Positions 24,827-33,753 of a DNA stretch of 42,888 bases are shown here, piece after piece (within the stretch, counting starts at the first letter, position 1; the number at the start of each line of letters is the position of its first letter). Location of the stretch: NCBI GenBank assembly GCA_028291615.1, contig JAQGHM010000258.1:1-42888 (forward strand), written 5' to 3'. Below the pieces are notes generated by a model. That model ran no database searches. It saw only the letters and a list, made by a program, of their open reading frames with translations, and was not told the DNA's origin. The stretch is from Phycisphaerales bacterium. GTDB lineage: Bacteria; Planctomycetota; Phycisphaerae; Tepidisphaerales; Tepidisphaeraceae. Both the position numbers and the translations under genes were made by a program.

Positions 24827-25756
24827 ATGACCGACACGTCCGATAAATCCTTCCCGTGGAGACCGCGCCGATTGGCGCTGGCGGGGCTGTTGGTCCTCGC
24901 GGCGGTGGCGGCGATGGGTTCGTCGTGGGCCGACTGGTACACGATCAGCGCATCGGACGAAGAATTCAGCCAAGTCTTCCTCGTCATCCCCTTTGGCGCG
25001 GTGATCGTCTACATCGAGCGCGAGCGACTGAAAACCGTTCGCGCCGGTTCGAGCTGGGCCGGGCCGCTGATCGTCGCCTTGGGCTGGGCGCTGGCGTGGT
25101 ACGGTTATCATTACGCCCACCAATCGCTTTGGCACGCGGGCGCGATCGGCGTGGCGCTGGGGGCGGCGATCACCGTGCTGGGACATGGCATCCTGCTGCG
25201 CTTCTGGCCGGTCTTTCTGATGCTCGTATTCATGGTGCCGCTCTCCAACCAGACGCGCCTGCAGATCGCCGGGCCGCTCCAGCGCGCCATGGCAAAGATC
25301 GTCGCGGCGATCGTCGGATTCTTCGACGACGCCGTCGGACGCCAAGGCAACATGCTCACGATCAACGGGCAGCAAGTCGCGATCCGCGAAGCGTGCAACG
25401 GCATGCGAATGGTCTTCACGCTGATCCTGGTCTGCTGGCTGTTCGCCTTTGTCACTCCGTTGCGGACCTGGGTGCGGTGGCTGGTGATCCTGCTGAGCCC
25501 GTTGATCACGTTGATCGCCAACGTGTTGCGCTTGATCCCCACCCTGCTGCTGTACGGCTACGCGAGCAACGAGACGGCGCAGCGATTCCACGATCTGGCC
25601 GGTTGGGCGATGCTGCCGGTGGCCTTCCTGCTGCTCATGTTCATCATCCATTTTATTCAGGCCCTGGGTATCGAAGTGCGGTCGGACGAGGATGGCGGCG
25701 CTGACGCTGGCAGCGAAACGCAAGCGGCGGGAACGCCCGTGGCCGCTGCGTCGTAA
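24827..25756 (+). CDS. Exosortase (EpsH-like transpeptidase)
   Basis: An integral membrane protein of about 310 residues with eight or so helices. The exosortase triad is present (GTG numbering): Cys213 in REACNGMRMV, Arg258 in IANVLRLIPTL and His278 in RFHDLAGW. Exosortases cleave and sort PEP-CTERM-type proteins at the membrane and often sit in exopolysaccharide loci. Two starts compete. GTG at 24758 has GAGGG at 24747-24751 with 6 nt spacing. ATG at 24827 gives the usual short N-terminus before the first membrane helix but lacks a Shine-Dalgarno. The ATG is used here. No substrate with a PEP-CTERM tail is seen in this window. Confidence 0.85.
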   Translation: MTDTSDKSFPWRPRRLALAGLLVLAAVAAMGSSWADWYTISASDEEFSQVFLVIPFGAVIVYIERERLKTVRAGSSWAGPLIVALGWALAWYGYHYAHQSLWHAGAIGVALGAAITVLGHGILLRFWPVFLMLVFMVPLSNQTRLQIAGPLQRAMAKIVAAIVGFFDDAVGRQGNMLTINGQQVAIREACNGMRMVFTLILVCWLFAFVTPLRTWVRWLVILLSPLITLIANVLRLIPTLLLYGYASNETAQRFHDLAGWAMLPVAFLLLMFIIHFIQALGIEVRSDEDGGADAGSETQAAGTPVAAAS

Positions 25757-26463
25757 TGTGTAAACGTGATCGAATGAGCAAGACGACGATGAAACAGTCC
25801 GGGCCCGTGGTGGTGACGCTGGTGATGCTGGCGTGCCTGGCAGGTTTCTCGCGCCTGCGGATCGCGACCGACGGCGTGGAAGAATTTCGCGCCCGCTCCA
25901 AGCAGGCGGTCGACGGCCTGCCGCTGCAGGTCGGAGACTGGGAAGGCAAGCGCCACGAGTTGGACCCCGCCGCCCGCGACCTGCTCAAGCCCAACGCCGA
26001 AGCCACGCTTTTGTACCACAATCGCCACAGCAACCTTGAGGCTTACCTGGCGGTCGTGCAGGTGCACGATTGCCGGCACATGATCGGGCACACCCCTGCG
26101 GTCTGCTATCCGGGCAACGGCTGGGCGATCGTCAGCCAGACCCAGCGCACCTGGTGCGTCGGCGAGTTCGACATCCCGGGCATCGAATACCAAGTCGAGC
26201 GGCCCAACGCGCAGGGGCAGAAGCAGGCCTGGACCATCCAGAACTTTTACATCTTCCCCGACGGCCGCTTCGGCGCGACCGGCGCGGAACTCAACCAGGC
26301 CGCCGCCGATTACCGGCGCCTGGCTTACGGCGCCGCCCAGATTCAGGTCGTCACGGCAACCTCGATGCCTGAAGCAGTTCGCCAGGAGATCTGGCGTGAT
26401 TTGGTCAGTTCTAAGAAGTCTTTGGAAATGATCCGCACCCTGCGGTCGGGAATACCCCAATGA
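25756..26463 (+). CDS. EpsI family exosortase-associated protein
   Basis: A 235-residue protein with an N-terminal membrane anchor (about residues 15-30) and an exported EpsI-type domain (DUF3485). Recognisable blocks are LPLQVGDWEGKRHEL, the Cys/His pair in HDCRHMIGHTPAVCYPGNGW and IQNFYIFPDGRFG. EpsI is found next to exosortase or fused to its C-terminus in many species. The exact activity is unsettled, although the conserved Cys suggests a peptidase-like role. The ATG shares a base with the exosortase stop (TAATG), and an internal ATG at 25774 is also possible. The gene ends in an ATGA overlap with the chain-length gene. Confidence 0.82.
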   Translation: MCKRDRMSKTTMKQSGPVVVTLVMLACLAGFSRLRIATDGVEEFRARSKQAVDGLPLQVGDWEGKRHELDPAARDLLKPNAEATLLYHNRHSNLEAYLAVVQVHDCRHMIGHTPAVCYPGNGWAIVSQTQRTWCVGEFDIPGIEYQVERPNAQGQKQAWTIQNFYIFPDGRFGATGAELNQAAADYRRLAYGAAQIQVVTATSMPEAVRQEIWRDLVSSKKSLEMIRTLRSGIPQ

Positions 26464-28805
26464 GCAACGACATCACACCGTTCGACGGCTACGGCGGCAA
26501 CGACCTTGCGACGGCGACGACGTCTGCAGGCGCAGGCACGCTGGATTATCCGCGCGCGGCGAACGGGAGGGCGCACCACGACACCCTGCTGCATCGGCTG
26601 CACCACCACCTGCGCGGGCGTTACTGGATCGCGATCACGCTTGGGCTGATCCTGGGCGGGAGCGGCGGGTACTTCGGTTACACGAAGCTCCACCCGATCT
26701 TCCGGGCCGAGGGGATGCTGCAGATCTCCCTGAACAAGCCCGACCCGATGGGTTCGAGCAACGTGATGCCCAACTGGGAAGAGTACGTGCAGTCGCAGAC
26801 AATCGTGCTGGGAAGCCGTACCGTGATGGGCCTGGCGATGCGGGGGCCGAACTGGAAGGACACGGGGCTGGCAACGGACGGAACGGTGCAAACCAAGATC
26901 GCGGAGAATCTGCTGGTCGATCACCCGATGCGGACGGAGCTGATCCGGGTTTACTACACCGACCCGGACCCCGAGGTGGCGGTCGCGGTGGTGAAGGCGA
27001 TCGTCCGGGCGTATTACGATTTCGCGACCAACCGAAATCAGCTTGAGGACAGCAAGCGATTGAACCTGCTGGACACGCGGCGGGGGCTGCGCATCAAGGA
27101 GATCAGCAGGGTGGATGGTGAACTGGCCGATGCGGTGAACGCGTTCGGCATCCCCGATCTTGCGCCGCTGCTAGACGCGAAGGTGCAGGAGGAGGTCAAG
27201 CTGGAATTCGACCTGAACCGCGCCCGATTTGCGCTGGAGGAGAATCACGGCAAGAAGAATCCACGGCAGGCGATCCTGGATTTCACCAACAACCAGATCG
27301 CGATGTACGATCCGACCATGCGCAGCCTGCTGACCAAGCGCGACGACGTCCAGGCGACGATCGCGCAATTCCAGATTTCCGGGGTGATGGAAGAATCGGA
27401 CCGGATGAGGGCGATCCGCACGCAGCTCGAAGAGGCGCAGAAAAAGGTGGATAGTTACGCCGTCGAGTGGCGGGACCTGCAGACGCGGCTGAGCAACGAC
27501 CCGGCGATGGCGGCGGGCGGCGTGCCGCGGGTGCTGACGATGTCGAAGGAGTTACTGCAGCGCGAGGTGACGCTGCTGGAAAGCCAGTACAACGCGGTGA
27601 AGTCAGACCGCACCAAGATGGGCCAGCAGGTGCTGAACATCCAGCGGCTGCGGCAGCAGCGCGAGGACGCGGAAAAGGACAAGGCCGAGGTGCAGCGGTT
27701 GATGGACATGCTGAACATGTCGATGAACATGTCGAGCCGGCTGTCGATCCTGGAATCGGGCGCGGTGCCGATCCAGCCGTTCAAAGATCGGCGGATTGCG
27801 GTGGCGATCGCCGGGGCGCTGGGGGGATTGGGGTTGCCGGTCTTCTTCTTCCTATTCCTGGGGGCGATGGACAAGCGATACCGGTACAGCGACGAGACCA
27901 ACGACGGCGTTTCGAACGTGCCGCTGCTCGGCATCCTCCCGCGCCTGCCCGAGCAACTGTCGGACCCCGAGCAGGCGGCGGTGGCGGCGCACTGCATCCA
28001 CCAGATCCGCATCATGCTGCAGGTGGGGCCCAACCCGGATCGACGCCGCGTCTTCATGGTGACCAGCTCCGCGACCGGCGATGGCAAGACCAGCCTGACG
28101 ATGGCCCTTGGCCTGAGCTTCGCGGCCAGCGGATCGAAGACGCTCGTGATCGACTGCGACATGGTCGGCCAGGGCTTGACGCATCGGCTCAAGGCGCAGG
28201 ACGTGCCGGGATTGCTCGAGACGCTCAATACCGGAACCTTGCGCGGGCACGTGCGCAAGACCGGCACCAAGGGCTTATATCTCTTGCCGCTGGGAAATGC
28301 CGATGCGGCGGACGCGGGCTCGCTGTCGCCCAACAGCATCAAGCGGTTACTGGCGGCGTGCTGCGAGCACTTCGACATCATCGTGATCGACACCGGCCCG
28401 ATCCTGGGCAGCCTGGAGGCGTCCGCAGTGGCGGCGGAAGTCGATGGCGTGATCATGGCCGTGGCGCGCGGGCAGCAACAGCCGCTGGTCGAGAAGGCGA
28501 TCCGCCACCTGCGGTCGATCGGCGCGAACACGTTCGGCATCGTCTTCAACCGCGCTGAGCAGCGCGACTTCCAACGGTCGGTCAGCAGCGCGTCGATCCG
28601 GTCGGTCTCGGCCAAGTCGCACACGCCGCGGGCGGTGTTGCCGGATACGGATGAATCGGCGCGATTCGGTCCCTTGGCGCGATCGGTGGCATCCTGCCTG
28701 CCGATCGGGGTGGGACATGGCGCCACGAATGGCAATGGCCACGGCAACGGAAGCAGCGGCAATGGCAACGGCGGCGCAGGCGCGCAGGAAGACGCAGCCG
28801 CGTGA
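26460..28805 (+). CDS. Polysaccharide co-polymerase/BY-kinase fusion (Wzz-Wzc-like)
   Basis: A 781-residue protein. Wzz-type membrane helices lie at about residues 53-75 and 446-470, with a long periplasmic coiled-coil region between them (about 200-430). The cytoplasmic kinase domain has Walker A SSATGDGKTSL (about 535-545), Walker A' LVIDCDM and Walker B IIVIDTGP (about 640). BY-kinases set chain length and control export. The C-terminal tail carries no Tyr cluster, which in Wzc is the autophosphorylation site; instead it is Gly/Asn/His-rich (GNGHGNGSSGNGNGG). Phosphorylation control may therefore differ or be absent. It overlaps both neighbours by 4 nt (ATGA, GTGA). Confidence 0.88.
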   Translation: MSNDITPFDGYGGNDLATATTSAGAGTLDYPRAANGRAHHDTLLHRLHHHLRGRYWIAITLGLILGGSGGYFGYTKLHPIFRAEGMLQISLNKPDPMGSSNVMPNWEEYVQSQTIVLGSRTVMGLAMRGPNWKDTGLATDGTVQTKIAENLLVDHPMRTELIRVYYTDPDPEVAVAVVKAIVRAYYDFATNRNQLEDSKRLNLLDTRRGLRIKEISRVDGELADAVNAFGIPDLAPLLDAKVQEEVKLEFDLNRARFALEENHGKKNPRQAILDFTNNQIAMYDPTMRSLLTKRDDVQATIAQFQISGVMEESDRMRAIRTQLEEAQKKVDSYAVEWRDLQTRLSNDPAMAAGGVPRVLTMSKELLQREVTLLESQYNAVKSDRTKMGQQVLNIQRLRQQREDAEKDKAEVQRLMDMLNMSMNMSSRLSILESGAVPIQPFKDRRIAVAIAGALGGLGLPVFFFLFLGAMDKRYRYSDETNDGVSNVPLLGILPRLPEQLSDPEQAAVAAHCIHQIRIMLQVGPNPDRRRVFMVTSSATGDGKTSLTMALGLSFAASGSKTLVIDCDMVGQGLTHRLKAQDVPGLLETLNTGTLRGHVRKTGTKGLYLLPLGNADAADAGSLSPNSIKRLLAACCEHFDIIVIDTGPILGSLEASAVAAEVDGVIMAVARGQQQPLVEKAIRHLRSIGANTFGIVFNRAEQRDFQRSVSSASIRSVSAKSHTPRAVLPDTDESARFGPLARSVASCLPIGVGHGATNGNGHGNGSSGNGNGGAGAQEDAAA

Positions 28806-30307
28806 TCGCCAAGGCGGAGAACCCGGTCGATGACTCTCCGGCGACGTCCGCGCCCCGGGCCGCGCCCACCGTCTGGGGATTGGACCCCGTCCAACTTCAC
28901 GATCGCTTCTGGGCTCAGCATGGGGTGCAGGTGGTGCGCCCGGACGAGGGATCGCATCCACAACCGATCTCTGGCGATGCGCTGCTTTACCTGTTGGTCG
29001 AACCCCAGGTGCTGGTCACGTTCGAATCGGGTGAGGAGATCCGCACGCTCTACAGTTCCGATGCCGAGCTGACGTACATACGGGTTCACGACCCGCGCGG
29101 GCGCGGCTATCGCGAGCGCGTGATCACCGACTCCGGGGATAACTTTCTGCGGTTCGAGCGCAGCTACAATCGCCCGGCGCGGCGGTTGATCCGCGCGGCA
29201 TTCACACCGGACCGCCGGCTGGCCGAGGCGTGGCGGCGCGGCGTGGCGAATGACACCCACGGCGCGGACGGCTGGACGAAGCTGCGCGAGCGCGTCCCCA
29301 GGCGGAGGCGATCGATCCTTGTAACAGATGGCGTGGCGTATGACCGCCGTAACGACACCGAGCTGGCGCGCCTGGTGCGTGACCTTACGCGCCTGTGGGC
29401 CGGCCCCGGCTGGATGATCCCGCGGGCGGCGCACGTGGCGCCTGGGGTTTGGGCGGATACGACAGTGGCGTTGGACCCGCGGGCGCGGTTCGTCGGGCCG
29501 GTCTGGATCGGCGCGGGTCGAAAGCTCGATCCGCGCACGACGCTGATCGGGCCGTTCGTGCTGTGGGATGATCCAGCGGCGCGACCGCAGCCGGACCCGA
29601 TCGTCTGGCCGGCGCTGCGGCACCTGGACCTGCCGGCGACGCGCCGGCCCGCCGACGCGCTGGCGCACCACACGGGGCGATGCGGCGCCGCATGTAAACG
29701 TGCATTTGACGTCTGCTTCGCGCTGGTCGCGCTGGCGATCACGCTGCCGTTCTACCCGCTGATCTGCCTCGCGATCTGGCTTGAGGACGGGCGGCCGTTC
29801 TTTTTCGCGCACCGTCGCGAGACGCGCGGCGGGCGCGAGTTCCCGTGCCTGAAATTCCGCTCGATGCACTCCGACGCCGAGCGGATGAAACAGCAACTCG
29901 CCGGACGCAACCAGGCGGACGGCCCGCAGTTCTTCATGGTGAAGGACGTGCGGGTGACGCGGGTCGGGCGTCTCCTGCGCAAAACGCGCCTGGACGAGCT
30001 GCCGCAGTTTCTCAACGTGCTCCTGGGGCACATGTCGGTCGTCGGCCCGCGGCCCAGCCCGTACAAGGAAAACCAGTTCTGCCCGCCGTGGCGCGAGGCG
30101 CGATTGAGCGTGCGTCCGGGGATTACGGGGCTTTGGCAGGTGAAGCGCACGCGGAAGGCGGGACAGGATTTTCAGGAGTGGATTCGGTACGACATCGAGT
30201 ATGTGGAGAACGCCAGCTTCTGGCTGGACGTGGCGATTATCTTTCGCACGGTGATGTCGATCGTGGGGGGATTAATTCCGTGGCGGCGAAGGCGGACGGA
30301 GACCTGA
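28802..30307 (+). CDS. Undecaprenyl-phosphate sugar phosphotransferase with hexapeptide-like N-terminus
   Basis: A 501-residue enzyme. Residues 295-500 are the bacterial sugar transferase (WcaJ/WbaP catalytic) domain: KRAFDVCFALVALAITLPFYPL membrane helix, CLKFRSMHSDAE, TRLDELPQFLNVLLGHMSVVGPRP and RPGITGLWQVKRTR. It transfers a sugar phosphate to undecaprenyl phosphate, the priming step. The first 290 residues lack the usual multi-helix domain. They contain a soluble region with repeats like AHVAPGVWADTTVALDPRA and IGAGRKLDP, suggestive of a short beta-helix as in sugar nucleotidyltransferases. The GTG start overlaps the kinase gene's stop. It is the last gene of the operon. Confidence 0.88.
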   Translation: MIAKAENPVDDSPATSAPRAAPTVWGLDPVQLHDRFWAQHGVQVVRPDEGSHPQPISGDALLYLLVEPQVLVTFESGEEIRTLYSSDAELTYIRVHDPRGRGYRERVITDSGDNFLRFERSYNRPARRLIRAAFTPDRRLAEAWRRGVANDTHGADGWTKLRERVPRRRRSILVTDGVAYDRRNDTELARLVRDLTRLWAGPGWMIPRAAHVAPGVWADTTVALDPRARFVGPVWIGAGRKLDPRTTLIGPFVLWDDPAARPQPDPIVWPALRHLDLPATRRPADALAHHTGRCGAACKRAFDVCFALVALAITLPFYPLICLAIWLEDGRPFFFAHRRETRGGREFPCLKFRSMHSDAERMKQQLAGRNQADGPQFFMVKDVRVTRVGRLLRKTRLDELPQFLNVLLGHMSVVGPRPSPYKENQFCPPWREARLSVRPGITGLWQVKRTRKAGQDFQEWIRYDIEYVENASFWLDVAIIFRTVMSIVGGLIPWRRRRTET

Positions 30308-30346
30308 GACGCGCGGGGCAAGCCCGGCGGCTAAAAAGGGAACGTA

Positions 30347-30793
30347 TCAGTCGCCGCGCCCCTGCCTTCGTGCTTTGGTTTCACTGCGCAGGCGCTTGCC
30401 TTTCAGGCGTCGTTCCTTGGCGCCGCGCGAGGGTTTGGTCTTGCGGCGGCGCTTGGGTTCCTTCACGGCCGATCCGATCAACTCGCGCAGGCGGTCGAGG
30501 ACGGCCTGGCGGTTGCGCTCCTGCGTGCGCTCGGTTTCGGCGGTGATGTTCAGCTCGCCGGCGATCGTCAGGCGGCTGCCCGCGAGGATGCGCAGGCGGT
30601 TCATGGCGTTTTCGGACAGGCCGGTGATGGCGGCAAGCGGCACCCAGAGCTGGACGCGTGTGTTGACCTTGTTGACGTTCTGCCCGCCCGGGCCGCCGCT
30701 GCGCGAATATTGCAGACGAAGCGCCGACTCAGCGACGAATACGCCCGGCGCGAGATTGATCAGGGCGGCGGATTGTTCGAGATCGTCGCTCAT
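30347..30793 (-). CDS. arfB: Alternative ribosome-rescue factor ArfB (peptidyl-tRNA hydrolase)
   Basis: A 148-residue protein of the RF1/ArfB family. The catalytic GGQ is at residues 36-38 in YSRSGGPGGQNVNKVNTRV. The C-terminal tail (residues 105-148) is rich in Lys and Arg, the part that enters the empty mRNA channel of stalled ribosomes. It releases peptides from ribosomes stuck without a stop codon. Length and layout match YaeJ/ArfB, not the larger release factors. It converges on the sugar transferase gene with a 39-nt gap lacking a clear terminator. Confidence 0.92.
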   Translation of the reverse strand: MSDDLEQSAALINLAPGVFVAESALRLQYSRSGGPGGQNVNKVNTRVQLWVPLAAITGLSENAMNRLRILAGSRLTIAGELNITAETERTQERNRQAVLDRLRELIGSAVKEPKRRRKTKPSRGAKERRLKGKRLRSETKARRQGRGD

Positions 30794-30852
30794 GGTCGTG
30801 CTCCGTCAAACGGGCGAAGCCACCCAAGTCTGACAGAGGCTGCGCGATCCAC

Positions 30853-31992
30853 CTACTTTTTCCCCGCCGGCGCTGCACCGGCGGTGTAGACGCGCCAGTC
30901 GTAAGGCTCCAGCGTCTCGCCGTTGAACGGCGTCTTGGTTTCCGGATCGTTGTTGAAGACGATCAGGTACGTCTTCCCCTGATAGTACCGCACCGCGCCG
31001 ATCAGCGGCGCGGGGAGCGTCGTCAGCCGAGCGCCGGCGGCGTGAAGCACCGGGGCCAGCGCCTGAAGCTGCTTGTTGATCTGCACCATCTCGCGCTCGA
31101 GGTCCGGGGGCGTGGCATCATTGCCGTTGCCGAACTGCTTGCCCTTGTTCGGCTTGTTCCCAGGCGATTCTGGGAAGTAGGCGATCAGCCGCGCGCCGTA
31201 GATGATCGATCCGACGATCTCCGCCCGCATCTCGCCCACCGTTGGCTCGCGCCCCTCGGCGGCGATCTTCTGGTTGGAGCACTCGACAAACGCTCCGACC
31301 GGCTTGCCCTTCCCCCAGATAATCAGCCGCTCGACCGCCGTCCAGAGGTGCGTCATCGGATAGCGGTCGGCATTGCGATTCTTTACATACCAGTCGACAA
31401 AACCGATGTCGGCGGCAGCCATGTAGCCGGTGTGATCCTCGACCACCTTGGGGCCGGGATTGGGCTGGACGAACTTGTCGCCTTCGAGGTTGAGGATCAG
31501 CTTCAGTTTCGGGTTGCTCTCCTTGAACGCCTTGGCCTGCTCCTTCATGTCGTCGGGCGACTTGTGGTGCAGGATCGGCTCATCGAGGAGCGAATAGGCG
31601 ATCAGCGTGGGGTCCTTGGCGTCGAACGATGGGTCGGCGGGCGGCTCCATGAACTCGGCGGGGTAACGCCACATCTTCAAGCCCGCGGCGCTGGCCTTGT
31701 TGACATATTCCTCCAGCGATTTCTCCTTCGGATTCAGCCGCTGGTTGAACCAGGCGACGTTGATTCCGCGCCGCGCCCACTTGTCGAGGTCGTAAATGTT
31801 CGGCAGCCAGCAGGCGATCGTGAACGTCTCGGATTCAAAGCCCGGCGACTCCACCGCACCCGCCAGATCCAGCTCGGCGCCCTTGTAAGGCTTGAGGGCC
31901 GGCAGCGGTTGCGCCGCGGAGGCGAACTGCAACCCGGCCAGCGATAACCCAGCAACAACGGCAACCCGCGCGATCAAAGACGTCAACTTCAT
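30853..31992 (-). CDS. Secreted glycosidase-like protein of unknown specificity
   Basis: A 379-residue protein with a signal peptide (residues 1-26, ending SAA). The body looks like a TIM-barrel glycoside hydrolase: WARRGINVAWFN, LKMWRYPAEFMEPP, LIAYSLLDEPI (the Glu here is a candidate acid/base), VDWYVKNRN and GKPVGAFVECSNQ. A small beta-rich C-terminal domain follows (YYQGKTYLIVFNNDP). It would act outside the cytoplasm on glycans. No exact family can be named, and catalytic residues are guesses. It is separate from the polysaccharide operon but lies 0.5 kb from its end, so a role in remodelling the polymer is possible. Confidence 0.65.
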   Translation of the reverse strand: MKLTSLIARVAVVAGLSLAGLQFASAAQPLPALKPYKGAELDLAGAVESPGFESETFTIACWLPNIYDLDKWARRGINVAWFNQRLNPKEKSLEEYVNKASAAGLKMWRYPAEFMEPPADPSFDAKDPTLIAYSLLDEPILHHKSPDDMKEQAKAFKESNPKLKLILNLEGDKFVQPNPGPKVVEDHTGYMAAADIGFVDWYVKNRNADRYPMTHLWTAVERLIIWGKGKPVGAFVECSNQKIAAEGREPTVGEMRAEIVGSIIYGARLIAYFPESPGNKPNKGKQFGNGNDATPPDLEREMVQINKQLQALAPVLHAAGARLTTLPAPLIGAVRYYQGKTYLIVFNNDPETKTPFNGETLEPYDWRVYTAGAAPAGKK

Positions 31993-32105
31993 AACAACGG
32001 CCTCTTCGTATAACTCGTCGGACTTCGCCCCTGGCGAACGGTAAGCCTACGCGCCGGGGCGAATAAGGTACAACGCCGAAAGATGCAAAACCCTTCGGTT
32101 GGAGG

Positions 32106-33707
32106 TTATTCGCCCGAACGGTAAATGCGAAACGTCATCCCTTCGTCGCCGGACTGAAACTCCCTGACCTGCTTAAGCTGCGGCGGGATCGTTGGCGGCG
32201 GGCGGTTGTTCTTGGTCTGGGCGATCACGATCGTTTCAGGAGCATCTTTAAGGGCGCGGCGCAGCGCCTCCTCGGAGTCCACCGTGGGCACCACCTGCCG
32301 CAGGTTCCAGATCAGGGGGAAGCTGGGGTCGCGACCGTAGAAACGATATCCACCGTCGGGAAACGCTTCGCGTAAATCGGCTGCGACCGTGCGGTGCGTA
32401 ATCCGATGCAAGGACGGCAACCAGCGGCCGAACATTACCACCAGACAGAGCGAAAGCCCCGCGGCGTACGCGGCAACCGCAGCGCCCAGCCCGTGCCGCC
32501 GACCCAGCGACGCCGCCGCCAGAACTGCCGAAAGCAGCAGTACGATCACCACCAGGTCCAGTGTCTGCAGGAAGCCGTTTTGGTGCCGCGCGAACCAGTA
32601 GACGCCGATGGGCGCAAAGAATGATGCGACGATCGTAATCCCAATCACCCAACTTGCGGCGCTGGCTTCGCGCGTTCCCGCCTGCAGGCCCTTATACACC
32701 GCGTAGGCAGCGAGCATCGCCAGCGCGGGCGTCAACGGAACCAGGTAATGGTTCTGCCGGTTCCTGATCACGCAAAGCGGCAGGAGGATCACGCCCAACC
32801 ACAACAGCGCTGCCCGCGCCGCGGGTTGCAAGCGCCAGTCGCGAATTGCGCAAATAAGGCCCAGGATCATCAGCCCGGTCCACGGCGCCGTCGCGCGAAG
32901 CAGTTGGGGAAAATAGATGTAGAACGGTTGCCGGTGATCCTCGCCGCCCGCGACGATGAAAAGTTCGTCGCGTAGCACGTGCGCGTAGGGCGACGTGCGC
33001 ACGTAAAGGAACCACCATCCGCAGAGGACCGCCGTGGTCAGCAGCGCTCCCGAAGTCGCGAAGCGCCGCAGCGCCTCCCAATTCCGCTCGACGATCGTCC
33101 ACGCCACAAAAAATAGGACGGGAAACAACCCCGGCGGACCCTTGGCGAGCACCGCCAGGGCAATCGCGACACCGGCGAGATGAAATGAAATCAACGACGA
33201 TCGCCGCGCCCGAATCTCGCTCGCCGCTTTCCAAAGCCAATAAATCGCAGCCGCGACGAACAGCGCCGCCAGGCTGTCGGTCTCGGCGAGGCGGAAATGA
33301 ACGTAAAACATGTAGCTCGTCAGCAAGATGGCCACGGTGAAGAGGGCGAAGCGCTGGTCGAGCAGCCCGCGAGCGAAGCGGTAGACGAAGGCAAGCGTCA
33401 ACCAGCCCGCCAGCGCGAAGGGCAGGCGGCCCGCGAAATCGTTAATCCCGAAAAGTCGGAAGCTGCCCGCAGCAAGCCAATACGCCAGCGGCGGCTTTTG
33501 CAGGCGCGCCACGCCGTTCAGGCGCGGGATCATCCACTGTCGCCAATCGCCCGAATCGAGCATTTCCCGCGCCGTCTCCAACACCCGGGCTTCCTGGGTC
33601 CGCTGCACCACCGGTGTGCCAAGACCGGCGATCAGCAGTGGCAGCGAGACGACCCACAGCACCAATGCCAAGGTGGACGAAAGGCGAAATGGAGCAGTTT
33701 TCGGCAC
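32106..33707 (-). CDS. Family 39-like membrane glycosyltransferase (ArnT/PMT type)
   Basis: A protein of about 533 residues with about 11-12 membrane helices. The first periplasmic loop has the family pattern TQEARVLETAREMLDSGDW (acidic motif) and RLQKPPLAYWLAAGSFRLFG. These enzymes transfer sugars from polyprenyl-phosphate donors to lipids or proteins on the periplasmic side. A soluble C-terminal domain of about 100 residues follows the helices. The frame opens at a TTG (33803), but GTG at 33707 gives an N-terminus next to the first helix and avoids the 50-nt overlap with the neighbouring gene. Acceptor and donor are unknown. Confidence 0.82.
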   Translation of the reverse strand: MPKTAPFRLSSTLALVLWVVSLPLLIAGLGTPVVQRTQEARVLETAREMLDSGDWRQWMIPRLNGVARLQKPPLAYWLAAGSFRLFGINDFAGRLPFALAGWLTLAFVYRFARGLLDQRFALFTVAILLTSYMFYVHFRLAETDSLAALFVAAAIYWLWKAASEIRARRSSLISFHLAGVAIALAVLAKGPPGLFPVLFFVAWTIVERNWEALRRFATSGALLTTAVLCGWWFLYVRTSPYAHVLRDELFIVAGGEDHRQPFYIYFPQLLRATAPWTGLMILGLICAIRDWRLQPAARAALLWLGVILLPLCVIRNRQNHYLVPLTPALAMLAAYAVYKGLQAGTREASAASWVIGITIVASFFAPIGVYWFARHQNGFLQTLDLVVIVLLLSAVLAAASLGRRHGLGAAVAAYAAGLSLCLVVMFGRWLPSLHRITHRTVAADLREAFPDGGYRFYGRDPSFPLIWNLRQVVPTVDSEEALRRALKDAPETIVIAQTKNNRPPPTIPPQLKQVREFQSGDEGMTFRIYRSGE

Positions 33708-33753
33708 CGGCGCAGCGTAACCGGGAAGCCTGTTTTGAGAAATGCGCCAGCGG

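Noticed and set aside
24614-25723. 369-codon open frame antisense to the exosortase gene
   Set aside because: It is a Gln/Arg/His-rich shadow; the sense strand has the exosortase Cys-Arg-His triad.
27455-30031. 858-codon open frame on the - strand antisense to the kinase and sugar transferase genes
   Set aside because: The + strand in the same place encodes two proteins with clear catalytic motifs. The antisense product is Arg/Pro/Ala-rich and motif-free, as expected in GC-rich DNA where the opposite frame lacks stops.
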